NCBI GenBank assembly: GCA_025928185.1
Contig: JAICKA010000009.1
Coordinates: forward strand, 1 to 63,856
DNA length: 63,856 nucleotides
Reading direction: 5' to 3'
Origin: Gemmatimonadaceae bacterium
GTDB taxonomy: Bacteria; Gemmatimonadota; Gemmatimonadetes; Gemmatimonadales; Gemmatimonadaceae
Under the pieces are notes generated by a model that searched no databases, was not told the DNA's origin, and saw nothing but the letters and a program-made list of their open reading frames with translations. The position numbers and the translations under genes were made by a program. Shown here piece after piece: positions 32,835 to 41,923 of this stretch. Each line of letters begins with the position of its first letter. The first letter of the stretch is position 1.

Positions 32835-35498
32835 GTGTCGAAGCGAGCGCTGATCCTGTTCGGTAGTCTGTGTCTCATCGTCGCGCCGCGTCTTTCCGCT
32901 CAGGAGCGCGGCGCGGCTGCGTTGGGCGAGCTGGTCGAAGGACTCGGCACCACCGCGCGCGTGCTGATGATCGGCGCGCACCCGGACGACGAAGACACGC
33001 AACTCATCACCTGGCTCGCGACGGGCCGCCATGTCGAGACCGCGTACCTGTCGCTGACGCGCGGCGATGGCGGCCAGAATCTCATCGGCAACGAGCTCGG
33101 CGAGCCGCTCGGAATGATTCGCACCGAGGAGCTGCTCGCCGCCCGCCGCATCGACGGCGGCCGCCAGTACTTCACCCGCGCATTCGATTTCGGGTTCTCC
33201 AAAACCATCGACGAAACGTTTCAGCACTGGCCGCGCCAGGTCATCCTGCGCGACATGGTGGCGATCGTGCGCGCGTACCGGCCGCAAGTGATCATCTCGG
33301 TGTGGAGCGGCACGCCGGCGGACGGGCACGGGCATCATCAGTACGCCGGCGTGCTGGCGCGCGAAGTGTTCGACGCCGCGGGCGACTCGGTGCGCTTTCC
33401 ACCGTCGACGCTCGGCGGATTGAAGCCGTGGACGCCGCTCAAGTTCTACCGCAGCGCCCGATTCGGCCGCGGTGCCGGCGGCGCCGCGGGCGACCTCCTT
33501 CGCTTCAACGTCGGCGAGTACGATCCGCTGCTCGGCGAATCGTACTCGGAGATCGCGACGGTGAGTCGGTCGCAGCACCGGTCGCAGGGTCAGGGCGGGC
33601 TGCCGCAGCGCGGCGCGCGAATCGACGCGGTGCGGCTGGAGACGACGCATCTCGCCGCGACGCCGGCAACGCCGGAGCGTACGATCTTCGACGGCATCGA
33701 CACGAGCTGGGCGCGATTCGCCTCGCTGCGGCTCGTCGATTCCGCGCGCGCCGCGTTGGACTCGCTCACCGTCGCGCAGGTCGCGGTCGTGCGCGCGCGC
33801 GATCTCGCGGCTCCGGCACGGATGGTCGCGCCGCTCGCCGCCTACGTGCGGCTCGCCACACGCGCGGCGAGCGGTGTCACGTGCACGACGCTCGAGTCGG
33901 ACCCGGCGCATCCGCGGACATGCGATGCGTCGATGGGCGACCTGGCGCTGGCGCTCGACCTCACGCGCGAGCGCGCGACGCAAGCGCTGCTCGATGCGGC
34001 GGGCGTGAGCATTCAGGCCACCGCACCGCGCGAGGTGATCGCGGAATCCGACTCGATGCCGGTCACGATCTCCGTATTCAATGAAGGACGGGCGCCGGTC
34101 CGGCTCGACGGCGCCGCGATTCGCGGCGAGGGTGCCGCGACGAACGAGTCGCGCACGATCCTGCCCGATAGCACGCTGCGCGAAACGCTCCAGTACCACG
34201 CGCCGCCATCGCCGACTCGTTCGTGGTGGCTCGTTCGACCGCGCGTTGGCGACATGTTCAACCTCGATTCGACGCCGCATCCCACGACGGTGCCGCGCGA
34301 GATGATCGTCGGAGCCGACCGGATCGAAACGTCCGCGGCCGACGTGACGCTGAACATCGACGGCACGGCGGTTCCGGTCGAGGAAGCGCCGATCGTGTAC
34401 CGGTACGCCGATCCGGCGCGCGGCGAAGTACGGCGACCGATCGCCACGGTACCGCCGGTGACGGTACTGCTCGAGCACGAGGTGGAGTACGCGCGAGCCA
34501 ACGTGCCGTTCGATCGCACGATGCTCGTCGACGTGCATTCCGCGGCGACGCGGCCGCTGGTGACCGACGTCTCCCTGGTGCTGCCACAGGGGCTTCACGC
34601 CGATTCGGCCGTGCGGCACGTGTCGCTCGAGCCGGGCGCCGACGCTCATGTGTATTTCCGCGTTCAAGGACGCTTATCCCCGGGCCGCCACCCGATCTCC
34701 GCCGTCGCACGGCTCGGTTCGCGCCAGTACACAGAAGGCTTCACGCCGATCGAATACGAGCACATCCGGCCGCTCCGCTACTATCGGCCTGCGACCGTGC
34801 AGGTACAGGCAGTCGACGCGGTGTTTGCCAATCTTCGCATCGGCTACGTCCGCGGTGTCGGCGACAACGTGATGCCGATGCTCGAGGAGCTCGGGCTCCC
34901 GGTGACGGAGCTCGATCCCGCCGCACTCGCTCGCACGGATCTGTCGGGATTCACGACGATCGTGCTCGGCAGCCGCGCCTACGAGGCGAGCCCCGCGCTG
35001 CTCGCGAACACGCCGGTGCTGATGCGCTTTGCTCGCAACGGCGGCACGATCGTGACGCAGTACGGGCAGTACGAGATGGCCCGACCCGGTGTGCTGCCGT
35101 ATCCGATCACGCTGAGCCGGCCCGCCGACCGCGTGACCGACGAGTTCGCGGCGGTGCGCGTGCTCGACCCGGGCTCGCCGCTGCTCTCGACCCCGAATCG
35201 AATTACGGAAGCGGATTTTGCCAACTGGGTGCAGGAGCGATCGTCGTACATGCCGCACACGTTCGATCGCGCGTATCGCGATCTGTTCTCGATGCACGAT
35301 CCCGGCGAGCCGCCGAACGACGCGGCGGTGCTCGTCGCGCCGGTCGGCAAGGGCACGTACATCTACACCACGTTCTCGTTCTTCCGGCAATTGCCGGCTG
35401 GTAACCCGGGCGCGGCGCGCCTGTTCATCAACCTGCTGTCCGCCAACCAGAGCGCCGCGAATCGTCCGGTGTCTGCGTCCGACGCAATCCGCCCGTGA
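32835..35498 (+). CDS. Secreted PIG-L family deacetylase, 887 aa
   Basis: Starts at GTG with a signal peptide (about residues 1-22, ending LSAQ). The PIG-L/LmbE domain (about 40-250) has the zinc-binding AHPDDED motif (residues 48-54), RTEELLAARRIDGG and the later GHGHHQYAG histidines, predicting N-deacetylation of a GlcNAc-like sugar amide. Roughly 600 further residues contain Ig-like beta segments (PVTISVFNEGRAPVRLDGA) and a C-terminal region with IVLGSRAYEASPAL and GGTIVTQYGQYE resembling a class I amidotransferase-like fold. Its stop overlaps a 33-aa membrane-peptide gene, followed by a Na+/solute symporter, suggesting coupled breakdown and uptake. Confidence 0.9.
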   Translation: MSKRALILFGSLCLIVAPRLSAQERGAAALGELVEGLGTTARVLMIGAHPDDEDTQLITWLATGRHVETAYLSLTRGDGGQNLIGNELGEPLGMIRTEELLAARRIDGGRQYFTRAFDFGFSKTIDETFQHWPRQVILRDMVAIVRAYRPQVIISVWSGTPADGHGHHQYAGVLAREVFDAAGDSVRFPPSTLGGLKPWTPLKFYRSARFGRGAGGAAGDLLRFNVGEYDPLLGESYSEIATVSRSQHRSQGQGGLPQRGARIDAVRLETTHLAATPATPERTIFDGIDTSWARFASLRLVDSARAALDSLTVAQVAVVRARDLAAPARMVAPLAAYVRLATRAASGVTCTTLESDPAHPRTCDASMGDLALALDLTRERATQALLDAAGVSIQATAPREVIAESDSMPVTISVFNEGRAPVRLDGAAIRGEGAATNESRTILPDSTLRETLQYHAPPSPTRSWWLVRPRVGDMFNLDSTPHPTTVPREMIVGADRIETSAADVTLNIDGTAVPVEEAPIVYRYADPARGEVRRPIATVPPVTVLLEHEVEYARANVPFDRTMLVDVHSAATRPLVTDVSLVLPQGLHADSAVRHVSLEPGADAHVYFRVQGRLSPGRHPISAVARLGSRQYTEGFTPIEYEHIRPLRYYRPATVQVQAVDAVFANLRIGYVRGVGDNVMPMLEELGLPVTELDPAALARTDLSGFTTIVLGSRAYEASPALLANTPVLMRFARNGGTIVTQYGQYEMARPGVLPYPITLSRPADRVTDEFAAVRVLDPGSPLLSTPNRITEADFANWVQERSSYMPHTFDRAYRDLFSMHDPGEPPNDAAVLVAPVGKGTYIYTTFSFFRQLPAGNPGAARLFINLLSANQSAANRPVSASDAIRP

Positions 35499-35596
35499 GC
35501 GACAACCGCTTTCGGCGAACGCTTACGCGCGTGCTGGCGGTGCAGGTGATCACGCTGGCGCTTCTCTGGCTGCTGCAGAACCACTTTTCCGCCTGA
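35495..35596 (+). CDS. 33-aa single-span membrane peptide, likely symporter accessory protein
   Basis: GTG at 35495 overlaps the PIG-L stop by 4 bp (GTGA) and the frame runs 33 codons to TGA. The product has a short basic N terminus (SDNRFRRTLTR), one hydrophobic helix (VLAVQVITLALLWLL) and a short polar end. The symporter gene starts 34 bp later. Small single-helix partners encoded next to SSS/NSS transporters are known; the role here is inferred from position and topology. It is too short for routine gene calling. Confidence 0.65.
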   Translation: MSDNRFRRTLTRVLAVQVITLALLWLLQNHFSA

Positions 35597-35630
35597 ACGC
35601 GCCGCCATCCCAGTGACCGCCGCCTGAGCC

Positions 35631-37349
35631 ATGAACCCACTCAATTGGGTCATCGTGATCGGCTGGCTGGCGTACGTCATGATCGATGGCGTGCGCCGCG
35701 CGCGCGGCACGAACGAGATCGAAGGCTACTTTCTCGCCAATCGCAGCCTGCCCTGGTGGGCGGTGGGATTGTCGGTGATGGCGACGCAGCTCTCCGCCGT
35801 GACGATGATCGGTACCACGGGCCAGGGCGCGACGGACGGCATGCAGTTCGTGCAGTTCTACTTCGGGCTGCCGCTGGCGATGGTCATCCTCGGCGTGACG
35901 CTCGTGCCGTTTCTCCACGGTGCGCGCGTGTACACCGCATACGAGTTTCTCGAGCGCCGGTTCGACGCCAAGACCCGCTCGCTCACGGCGTTCCTGTTTC
36001 TCATCTCGCGCGGAATGTCGTGCGGTACGATCATCGCCGCGCCGGCGGTGGTGTTCTCCGCCATGTTCGGCTGGAGCATCGGCTGGTCCGTCGTGCTGAT
36101 CGGCGTACCGGCCGTGTTGTACACGATGATCGGCGGCGTGCAGGCGGTCACGTGGGTGGACGTCAAGCAGATGGTGCTGATCGTCGGCGCGATCATCGCC
36201 GTGATCGTCACCGTGCTGATCCAGCTGCCCGTCGCCCCGAGTGACGCGCTGCACATCGCCGGCGCCGCCGGCCGCCTGCAGGTGTTCGATTTCTCGTTCA
36301 GTCTTACGAATACCTACACGTTCTGGTCGGGCGTGATCGGCGGCACGTTTCTGATGTTGTCGTACTTCGGTACGGATCAGAGCCAGGTCCAGCGCTACCT
36401 CGCCGCGAAGTCCGTCGACGAGGCGCGCAGCTCGCTCCTCATTAGCGCGTACTGGAAGATTCCGCTGCAGGCGCTGGTGCTGCTGATTGGCGTGCTGATA
36501 TTCGTATTCTATCAATTCACGCCGCAGCCGCTGCTGTTCAATCCGGCGCACGAACGGGCGGTGCAGCGCGAGCAGCCGGCGGCATACACCGCGCTCTCGC
36601 GGCAGTTCGCGGCGGATCTCGCGGCGCGCAACGCCGCCGCCCGCGCGCTCGCCCGGGCGCACGACGGCGGGGACCAGCAGCGGATCGCCGCCGCCTCGGC
36701 TGCCTATCGCACGAGCGATGACCGCGCCGTCGCGGTGCGCGGCCAGGCGCTCGACCTGGCTGCCCGGGTGACCGGTGAGCCGTCGAAGGACGTCAACTAC
36801 ATCATTCCGCGTTTCGTGCTCGACTACCTGCCGATCGGCCTCGCCGGGCTGTTCATCGCCGCCGTCATCGCCGCCGCCATGAACGCGATTGCCGGCGAGC
36901 TGACGTCCCTGTCCACGGCGTCGGTGATCGATTTCTATCGGCGCTGGATTCGCAGCGAGGCATCCGACCGGCACTTCCTGATCGTGTCGCGCATGGCGAC
37001 GGGCCTGTGGGGCGTGTTCGCCTGTATCGTCGCCACCTACGCGGTGAATCTGGGTTCGCTGATCGAGGTCGTGAACCGATTCGGCTCGTTCTTCTACGGC
37101 TCGATCCTCGGCGTCTTCCTGCTGTCGATGATTCCGCGGGCGCGCGCAACCGGTGCATTCCTCGGGCTCCTGGCCGGCATGGGGGCCGTGGGAGCAGTGA
37201 ATTTCGGCGCACCCGATGTTTCGTTCCTCTGGCACAACGTGATCGGGGCCGTTACCGTCGTCGTCGTCGGCATGGTCGTGAGCGCGTTCAGCGGCCCGCC
37301 GGCACCGCGTTATGGCATGTTGCGGGAGCCGCGCGCGACCAGTCCCTGA
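35631..37349 (+). CDS. Sodium:solute symporter (SSS family)
   Basis: A 572-aa inner-membrane Na+-coupled importer with about 13 hydrophobic segments. SSS landmarks are SLPWWAVGLSVMATQLSA, TMIGTTGQGATDGMQF, AYEFLERRFDAKTRSL, and GTDQSQVQRYLAAKS. An Ala/Arg-rich hydrophilic insertion of about 90 residues (roughly 300-390) separates two helices and probably lies outside the membrane. The substrate cannot be read directly; the upstream secreted deacetylase suggests an amino sugar or its acid derivative. Confidence 0.93.
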   Translation: MNPLNWVIVIGWLAYVMIDGVRRARGTNEIEGYFLANRSLPWWAVGLSVMATQLSAVTMIGTTGQGATDGMQFVQFYFGLPLAMVILGVTLVPFLHGARVYTAYEFLERRFDAKTRSLTAFLFLISRGMSCGTIIAAPAVVFSAMFGWSIGWSVVLIGVPAVLYTMIGGVQAVTWVDVKQMVLIVGAIIAVIVTVLIQLPVAPSDALHIAGAAGRLQVFDFSFSLTNTYTFWSGVIGGTFLMLSYFGTDQSQVQRYLAAKSVDEARSSLLISAYWKIPLQALVLLIGVLIFVFYQFTPQPLLFNPAHERAVQREQPAAYTALSRQFAADLAARNAAARALARAHDGGDQQRIAAASAAYRTSDDRAVAVRGQALDLAARVTGEPSKDVNYIIPRFVLDYLPIGLAGLFIAAVIAAAMNAIAGELTSLSTASVIDFYRRWIRSEASDRHFLIVSRMATGLWGVFACIVATYAVNLGSLIEVVNRFGSFFYGSILGVFLLSMIPRARATGAFLGLLAGMGAVGAVNFGAPDVSFLWHNVIGAVTVVVVGMVVSAFSGPPAPRYGMLREPRATSP

Positions 37350-37412
37350 AGGTGGTTCAGCGCGTAGTATGCATGCTGACGTGACGCGCCCGTTTTCTCC
37401 CCGCCTCGCCTC

Positions 37413-39410
37413 GTGACACAGCCCTCGGTCGGCCTCGATTTCGCTCGCATCGGCATTCCCGGCCTTCGCCTGGAAGCACTCTTCGAGGGCGTCCCGTTGG
37501 CGCTCGCCGTGTTCGACGCCGAGTTGCGGCTGGTCAGCGCCAACGCGCGATACGGTGAGCTGACCGGCGTGGCGGCAAAGCCGTCGACCAAGATGTCGAT
37601 CTACGACGCGTTCCCCAACGCGCTCGCCGATCTCACCGATCAGATCGATACGGCACTCCGCGGGCCGGCGGCGATCACAACGGTGCCGGTGCCGTTCCAG
37701 CATCGATCGGGACGCCGGCTGATCGAGACGACGTTTGCCACGCTGAGCGAGGAAGGCGGCCGCGGACTTCTCTTCGCCGGCAACGACGTCAGCGAACGAG
37801 AAGACCTGCGCGAAACCCTCAGCCGCAACGTCGCGCAGCTCGAATCCATCTTCGACGTCATTCCGGATTCCGTGCGCGTGTTCGACACGGAAGGCCGCAC
37901 CGTTCGCTCCAACACCCAGGCACTCCAGGATCATCCGTCGGGGCAGCCGTCCACGCTGCGCGAGCTGTGGCAGCTCGATCGCCCACGCACGGTGGACGGC
38001 ACCAGCTTGTTCATGCACGAGCACCCGACCGCCCGCGCATTGCGCGGCGAGCGCGTGCGCGGCGAAACATTGGCCGTACGCCGCGGCGCCGACGACATGC
38101 CGCTCATCATCGAGGTCAACTCGAATCCGCTGTACGACGAGCAGGGCAAGATTCGCGGCGCGGTGACCGTCGAACGCGACGTCACCGTGAAGACGCAGCT
38201 CGCCAAGGCACTCGAGGAAGAAGCACGGCGCACGGCCGAGCTGTACGAGCGGGTGTCGACGGAAGCGGAACGTCTCGAGCGCATGGTGCAGGAGCGCACG
38301 CAGGAGCTGCTCGCACTGCAGGAGGCGCGGTCGCGCGAACGGCGGCTCGCCGCAGTCGGCCAGCTCGCGGCCGGCGTGATGCACGACGTCAACAATGCGC
38401 TCAATCCGATCATGGCCGCGGCGTATCTGCTCGAGGCCAACGCCGAGAATCCGACGGCGGTGCGCGACTACGCGGTACGCATCGCCAAGGCGGCGGAGAC
38501 CGGTGCGGCCACGGCGGCGCGGGTCGGCCGGTTCATTCGCCAGGAGCCGTTGCAGGCGGAGCGCGAGGAGCCGGTGGATCTCTCGCTCGTCTGCGATGAA
38601 GTCGTGGCGATGACGCGGCCGCTGTGGGCGGAACGCGCGCGCGGCGGCGTGATCCACTTCGAGCGCGAGCTCGCGGAAGGCGCGGTGGCGCGCGGCATTG
38701 CCGGCGAGTTGCGCGAGGCGCTGCTCAATCTGGTACAGAACGCACTCGACGCGATGGCCGGCGGCGGAACGCTCGGCCTGCGTACGACTGTGACCGAGAG
38801 TGAAGTGCGGCTGGAAGTACGCGACTCGGGCATCGGTATGTCGGCCGAAGTGCGCGAGCGCGCATTCGAGCCGTTCTTCACGACCAAGGGCCGCGCCGGG
38901 ACGGGTCTGGGGCTGGCCGAGGTGTACGGAATCGTCAAACGCCATCGCGGACACGCCGAGATCGAGTCCACGCCGGGCATCGGCACGACGATCCGGCTCA
39001 TTTTTCCGCGCGCATCGCAGCAACAGCCGCCGGAAGTGACCGAAGCGCCGCGGCAACGAGTCGCGCGCAAGGTTCTGCTGGTCGAGGACCATCCGGACAG
39101 TCGCGAGTTCATGCAGGCACTGCTCGAGTCGGATGGGCACAAGGTCGACACCGCGACGTGCGTTCAGGAGGGTCGCGCGCTGCTCGAGCAGGCCGATCCG
39201 CCGTACGAGGTGCTCGTGTCCGACATCGGACTGCCGGACGGAAGCGGTTGGGACCTCATCTCCTTCGCCCGCGAACGCTGGCCGGCGATGCGCGCCGGGG
39301 CGGTCACCGGGTGGGAACCGCGGGCCGGGGCGGCCGCCGTGGGTGATTTCATTCTTCGCAAACCGGTTCGCACGTCGGAGTTACTCGCGCAGGTCGCCGC
39401 CGAAGGCTGA
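37413..39410 (+). CDS. PAS-domain hybrid sensor histidine kinase with C-terminal receiver
   Basis: A 665-aa soluble protein. Two PAS-like domains (about 20-130 and 140-260), a coiled coil, a HisKA-like domain with His324 in AAGVMHDVNNALNPI (NtrB-like HDxNN form rather than HELRT), HATPase (LLNLVQNALDAMAGGG, DSGIGMSAE, GTGLGLAEVYG) and a receiver (about 555-660; LLVEDHPDS, VLVSDIGLPDGSG, FILRKPVRT). The start is GTG 37413. An ANTAR response regulator gene follows 52 bp later and is its probable partner. Confidence 0.92.
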   Translation: MTQPSVGLDFARIGIPGLRLEALFEGVPLALAVFDAELRLVSANARYGELTGVAAKPSTKMSIYDAFPNALADLTDQIDTALRGPAAITTVPVPFQHRSGRRLIETTFATLSEEGGRGLLFAGNDVSEREDLRETLSRNVAQLESIFDVIPDSVRVFDTEGRTVRSNTQALQDHPSGQPSTLRELWQLDRPRTVDGTSLFMHEHPTARALRGERVRGETLAVRRGADDMPLIIEVNSNPLYDEQGKIRGAVTVERDVTVKTQLAKALEEEARRTAELYERVSTEAERLERMVQERTQELLALQEARSRERRLAAVGQLAAGVMHDVNNALNPIMAAAYLLEANAENPTAVRDYAVRIAKAAETGAATAARVGRFIRQEPLQAEREEPVDLSLVCDEVVAMTRPLWAERARGGVIHFERELAEGAVARGIAGELREALLNLVQNALDAMAGGGTLGLRTTVTESEVRLEVRDSGIGMSAEVRERAFEPFFTTKGRAGTGLGLAEVYGIVKRHRGHAEIESTPGIGTTIRLIFPRASQQQPPEVTEAPRQRVARKVLLVEDHPDSREFMQALLESDGHKVDTATCVQEGRALLEQADPPYEVLVSDIGLPDGSGWDLISFARERWPAMRAGAVTGWEPRAGAAAVGDFILRKPVRTSELLAQVAAEG

Positions 39411-39462
39411 CCGGCATCACCACCGCTGGCGCCCACCGCGGCGCGCGGTCAGATTCCGTACA

Positions 39463-40071
39463 ATGACAGAAACAGCCAGTCGCATTCGCCTGCTCGTCGC
39501 CGAGGACGATGACAACGCGCGTTCGCTGCTCATCGATCTCCTCGGCACCCTTGGCCACACGGTTGTCGCCGAAGTGTCCACGGGGCGCGAAGCGTTCGAG
39601 AGCGCGAAGGATGTCGTGCCCGACGTCGTGTTGCTCGACGTGCACATGCCGGACGGTTCCGGCATCGAGGCGGCCGAGCGAATCACGCAGACCGTGCCCG
39701 GGGTGGCGGTCGTATTGTTCAGCGGCGATCACACGGTGACGTTGAGTGATCGCGACGTGACGGCGACGGCGGCGATCGCGTTTCTGCCCAAGCCCGCGCC
39801 GCCGCGCGTGCTCGATTCGACGATTCGTCTCGCCGCGACGCGCGCCAAGGAGCTGATGAACGCGCGACAGGATGCCGAGTCGGCGCGTCAGGCGCTCGAG
39901 AACCGCAAGACGATCGAGCGCGCGAAAGGTGTGCTGATGCGCCGCACCGGTTCCTCGGAACAGGAGGCGTATCGCATCCTGCAGCGCACGAGTCAGGATC
40001 GTTCCGTGCCGATGGTCGAGATTGCGCGAGCGGTGCTCGCGAGCGAACCGGCGGGCCACGAAGAGCGATGA
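39463..40071 (+). CDS. ANTAR-domain response regulator (RNA-binding antiterminator)
   Basis: A 202-aa regulator with a receiver (about 8-125; LLVAEDDDNAR, DVVLLDVHMPDGSG, IAFLPKPAPPR), a coiled-coil linker and a C-terminal ANTAR domain (about 145-195; LENRKTIERAKGVLMRRTG and EAYRILQRTSQDRSVPMVEIARAVL). ANTAR proteins bind paired RNA hairpins and prevent transcription termination. The start at 39463 gives the receiver immediately. It is followed by a strong bidirectional terminator. The controlling kinase is most likely the PAS hybrid encoded upstream. Confidence 0.93.
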   Translation: MTETASRIRLLVAEDDDNARSLLIDLLGTLGHTVVAEVSTGREAFESAKDVVPDVVLLDVHMPDGSGIEAAERITQTVPGVAVVLFSGDHTVTLSDRDVTATAAIAFLPKPAPPRVLDSTIRLAATRAKELMNARQDAESARQALENRKTIERAKGVLMRRTGSSEQEAYRILQRTSQDRSVPMVEIARAVLASEPAGHEER

Positions 40072-40077
40072 TCAAAA

Positions 40078-40114
40078 ACAAAACGCCGGCGCCCTGAAGG
40101 CGCCGGCGTTTTGT
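40078..40114. terminator. Bidirectional Rho-independent terminator
   Basis: AAAACGCCGGCGCC (40080-40093) and its complement (40099-40112) flank loop CTGAA, with A-rich and T-rich ends on both sides. It serves the ANTAR regulator on the plus strand and the metalloprotease lipoprotein on the minus strand (stop at 40137). Confidence 0.93.
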
Positions 40115-40136
40115 CGTTTGTACCGCGGTGCCGGCC

Positions 40137-41885
40137 TTACTGGCTGCGTACCACCGTGAACTGCACGCCGGGCGCCACCGCCGCGCCGCCGCTGCTCGAC
40201 CAGTTGATCGTCGCCTGCGTATTCGCAGGGACCGAGAAGCGCATGTAGGCCACGCCACCCGCGTCGACCGACACCGACGCGGGCGAACCGTCACCGAGCG
40301 GCACCACCGTGAGCGGGAATTTTCCGATCTTCTGGCTACAGCTGCTGTTCGCGCACAGCTGCGGAAAGATTCCACGCATGTTCCAGCTCGCCTCCTGATA
40401 GGTCGGCGGAACACCAGGGAGATCGTCGCTGAACACCGACGTGGCCCAGTCGCGGATCTGCGTCATGTAGGTGCTACCGAATACGTGCGCGAGATTCGAC
40501 TGGCCGGTGAACGTGGTGTTCACGAGCGCCTGCCATGTGCTCTGGTCGGACGTGCCAGCGTTGTGCTGATCGGCGAGGTAGCGCAGCAGGTTCCACGTCG
40601 CCCCGCGTGTCTCGAGCGAATCGTCCCCGCCGTAGACGGACGTCTTCGACGGCTTGCTCATGAATACGTTGTAGCGGCCGAGATTGTCCGCCTGATCGTT
40701 GTTGAAAATGTTGACCGATGTTTGCGTCGCGCCGATGGTATTGATGCTGATGTTCTGCCGCGGCGCGAGCCCGCTCTGACGGTAATACAGCAACTCCTCG
40801 GCGATGTGGCTCAATCCCTCATTGAGCCAGGTGTCCTCGAACGCATTGGCATTGTTGACGTACAGTCGCCGGCCGGCGTTGATGAGATGCTGATACTCGT
40901 GCGCGAGCGTTGCGGGCGTGAGGTTCAGCACGTCCGTCTTCGTTCTGGGATCGCTCACCGTGCCGTTCGGATCCGGGACCATCACGTAGAACATCTCGCC
41001 AAAGTTGCTTCCCGCGCAGCCGGTGAGCCCGTGCGTCGGATCATCGTTCACGGGAAACAGATCGCGCTCGAAGGTGAACCCGCCGACCACGCCGGCACTT
41101 CCGCGCGGCGTGAGCTTGTTCACTTCCTGCGTGAACAGAATGAGAATCTTGCCGTTCTGATCGATGTCCGTCGGCTGACCGAAATTCTGGACGTCGAGTG
41201 GACTGATCAGCGTGTCGAACATCGTCGCGAACGACTGATAGTCCGCATCGGTAAAGCCGCCGGCTGGGTTGCTCGTGTCGGCGGCGATGATCGTGCCGGA
41301 CGTCTGCGTGACGACGCGCGCGCCGATCTCGATCGGATTGTCGCACGGGTCGTTCGCGTTTGCGTTGAGCGTCAGAATCTGTCCGTCGGTCACCGTCTGC
41401 GGGATGACGTCGAACGACGCGCGATGGGCGCGATTCATGTACGCACGGGCGGCAACCATGCGCGGCGTGAGCGCGGCGCGCGCGAGAGTGCGCAAATGCA
41501 TGTCGAACTGCTCGCGGAAGCTGCCGCCGTTTTGCGTGAACAGCTGCCCGCTGGCCGTGACGCTTCCCTCCGGGACCTTGTTGGCGGTGGAGAGTGCCGT
41601 TGCGCCCTGGGTCGTCACGTTCACCGAAGCGACCTGCGAGCTGTCGGGATTGGCGTAGAACGCCACCAGCGCGTATTGCGCGCCGGCCGCGCCGCCGCCG
41701 ACACAGATCTGCGGACCGGACGCGTTCGGGACGACCGTGCCCACGTCCGGAGCCGACGCGATCTTTCCGTTCTGGCATGTGAGATCGGTATTCGGACCGC
41801 CTGGACCGGACGGCGCCTTGTCACACGCGGCGGCGAGCGACAGGGCACAGAGCAACAACGCTCCACGAAGTCGGGGAGCGAGCAT
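40137..41885 (-). CDS. HEYQH zinc metalloprotease lipoprotein (M30-like)
   Basis: A 582-aa exported lipoprotein. The lipobox is LSLAAACDKAP near residue 21, preceded by an AGGAGG ribosome-binding site four bases before the ATG. The central region has the zinc motif TPATLAHEYQHLIN and, downstream, WLNEGLSHIAEELLYY, a gluzincin arrangement as in hyicolysin-type (M30) peptidases where a later Glu is the third ligand. The C terminus (about 490-582) is beta-rich and may be a binding or adhesion domain. It probably degrades extracellular proteins at the cell surface. The gene ends at a strong terminator. Confidence 0.85.
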   Translation of the reverse strand: MLAPRLRGALLLCALSLAAACDKAPSGPGGPNTDLTCQNGKIASAPDVGTVVPNASGPQICVGGGAAGAQYALVAFYANPDSSQVASVNVTTQGATALSTANKVPEGSVTASGQLFTQNGGSFREQFDMHLRTLARAALTPRMVAARAYMNRAHRASFDVIPQTVTDGQILTLNANANDPCDNPIEIGARVVTQTSGTIIAADTSNPAGGFTDADYQSFATMFDTLISPLDVQNFGQPTDIDQNGKILILFTQEVNKLTPRGSAGVVGGFTFERDLFPVNDDPTHGLTGCAGSNFGEMFYVMVPDPNGTVSDPRTKTDVLNLTPATLAHEYQHLINAGRRLYVNNANAFEDTWLNEGLSHIAEELLYYRQSGLAPRQNISINTIGATQTSVNIFNNDQADNLGRYNVFMSKPSKTSVYGGDDSLETRGATWNLLRYLADQHNAGTSDQSTWQALVNTTFTGQSNLAHVFGSTYMTQIRDWATSVFSDDLPGVPPTYQEASWNMRGIFPQLCANSSCSQKIGKFPLTVVPLGDGSPASVSVDAGGVAYMRFSVPANTQATINWSSSGGAAVAPGVQFTVVRSQ

Positions 41886-41923
41886 GCAACCTCCTGGCAA
41901 AGTTGTGGCCGGATGGCCCTGAA

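Noticed and set aside
32706-34667. 653-aa open frame on the minus strand
   Set aside because: Antisense to the PIG-L gene, which has clear catalytic motifs and a signal peptide; the shadow frame has neither.
35550-39140. 1196-aa open frame on the minus strand
   Set aside because: It lies entirely antisense to the symporter and PAS kinase genes, is Arg/His-rich with no recognisable domain, and exists because high-G+C codon use avoids stops on the other strand.
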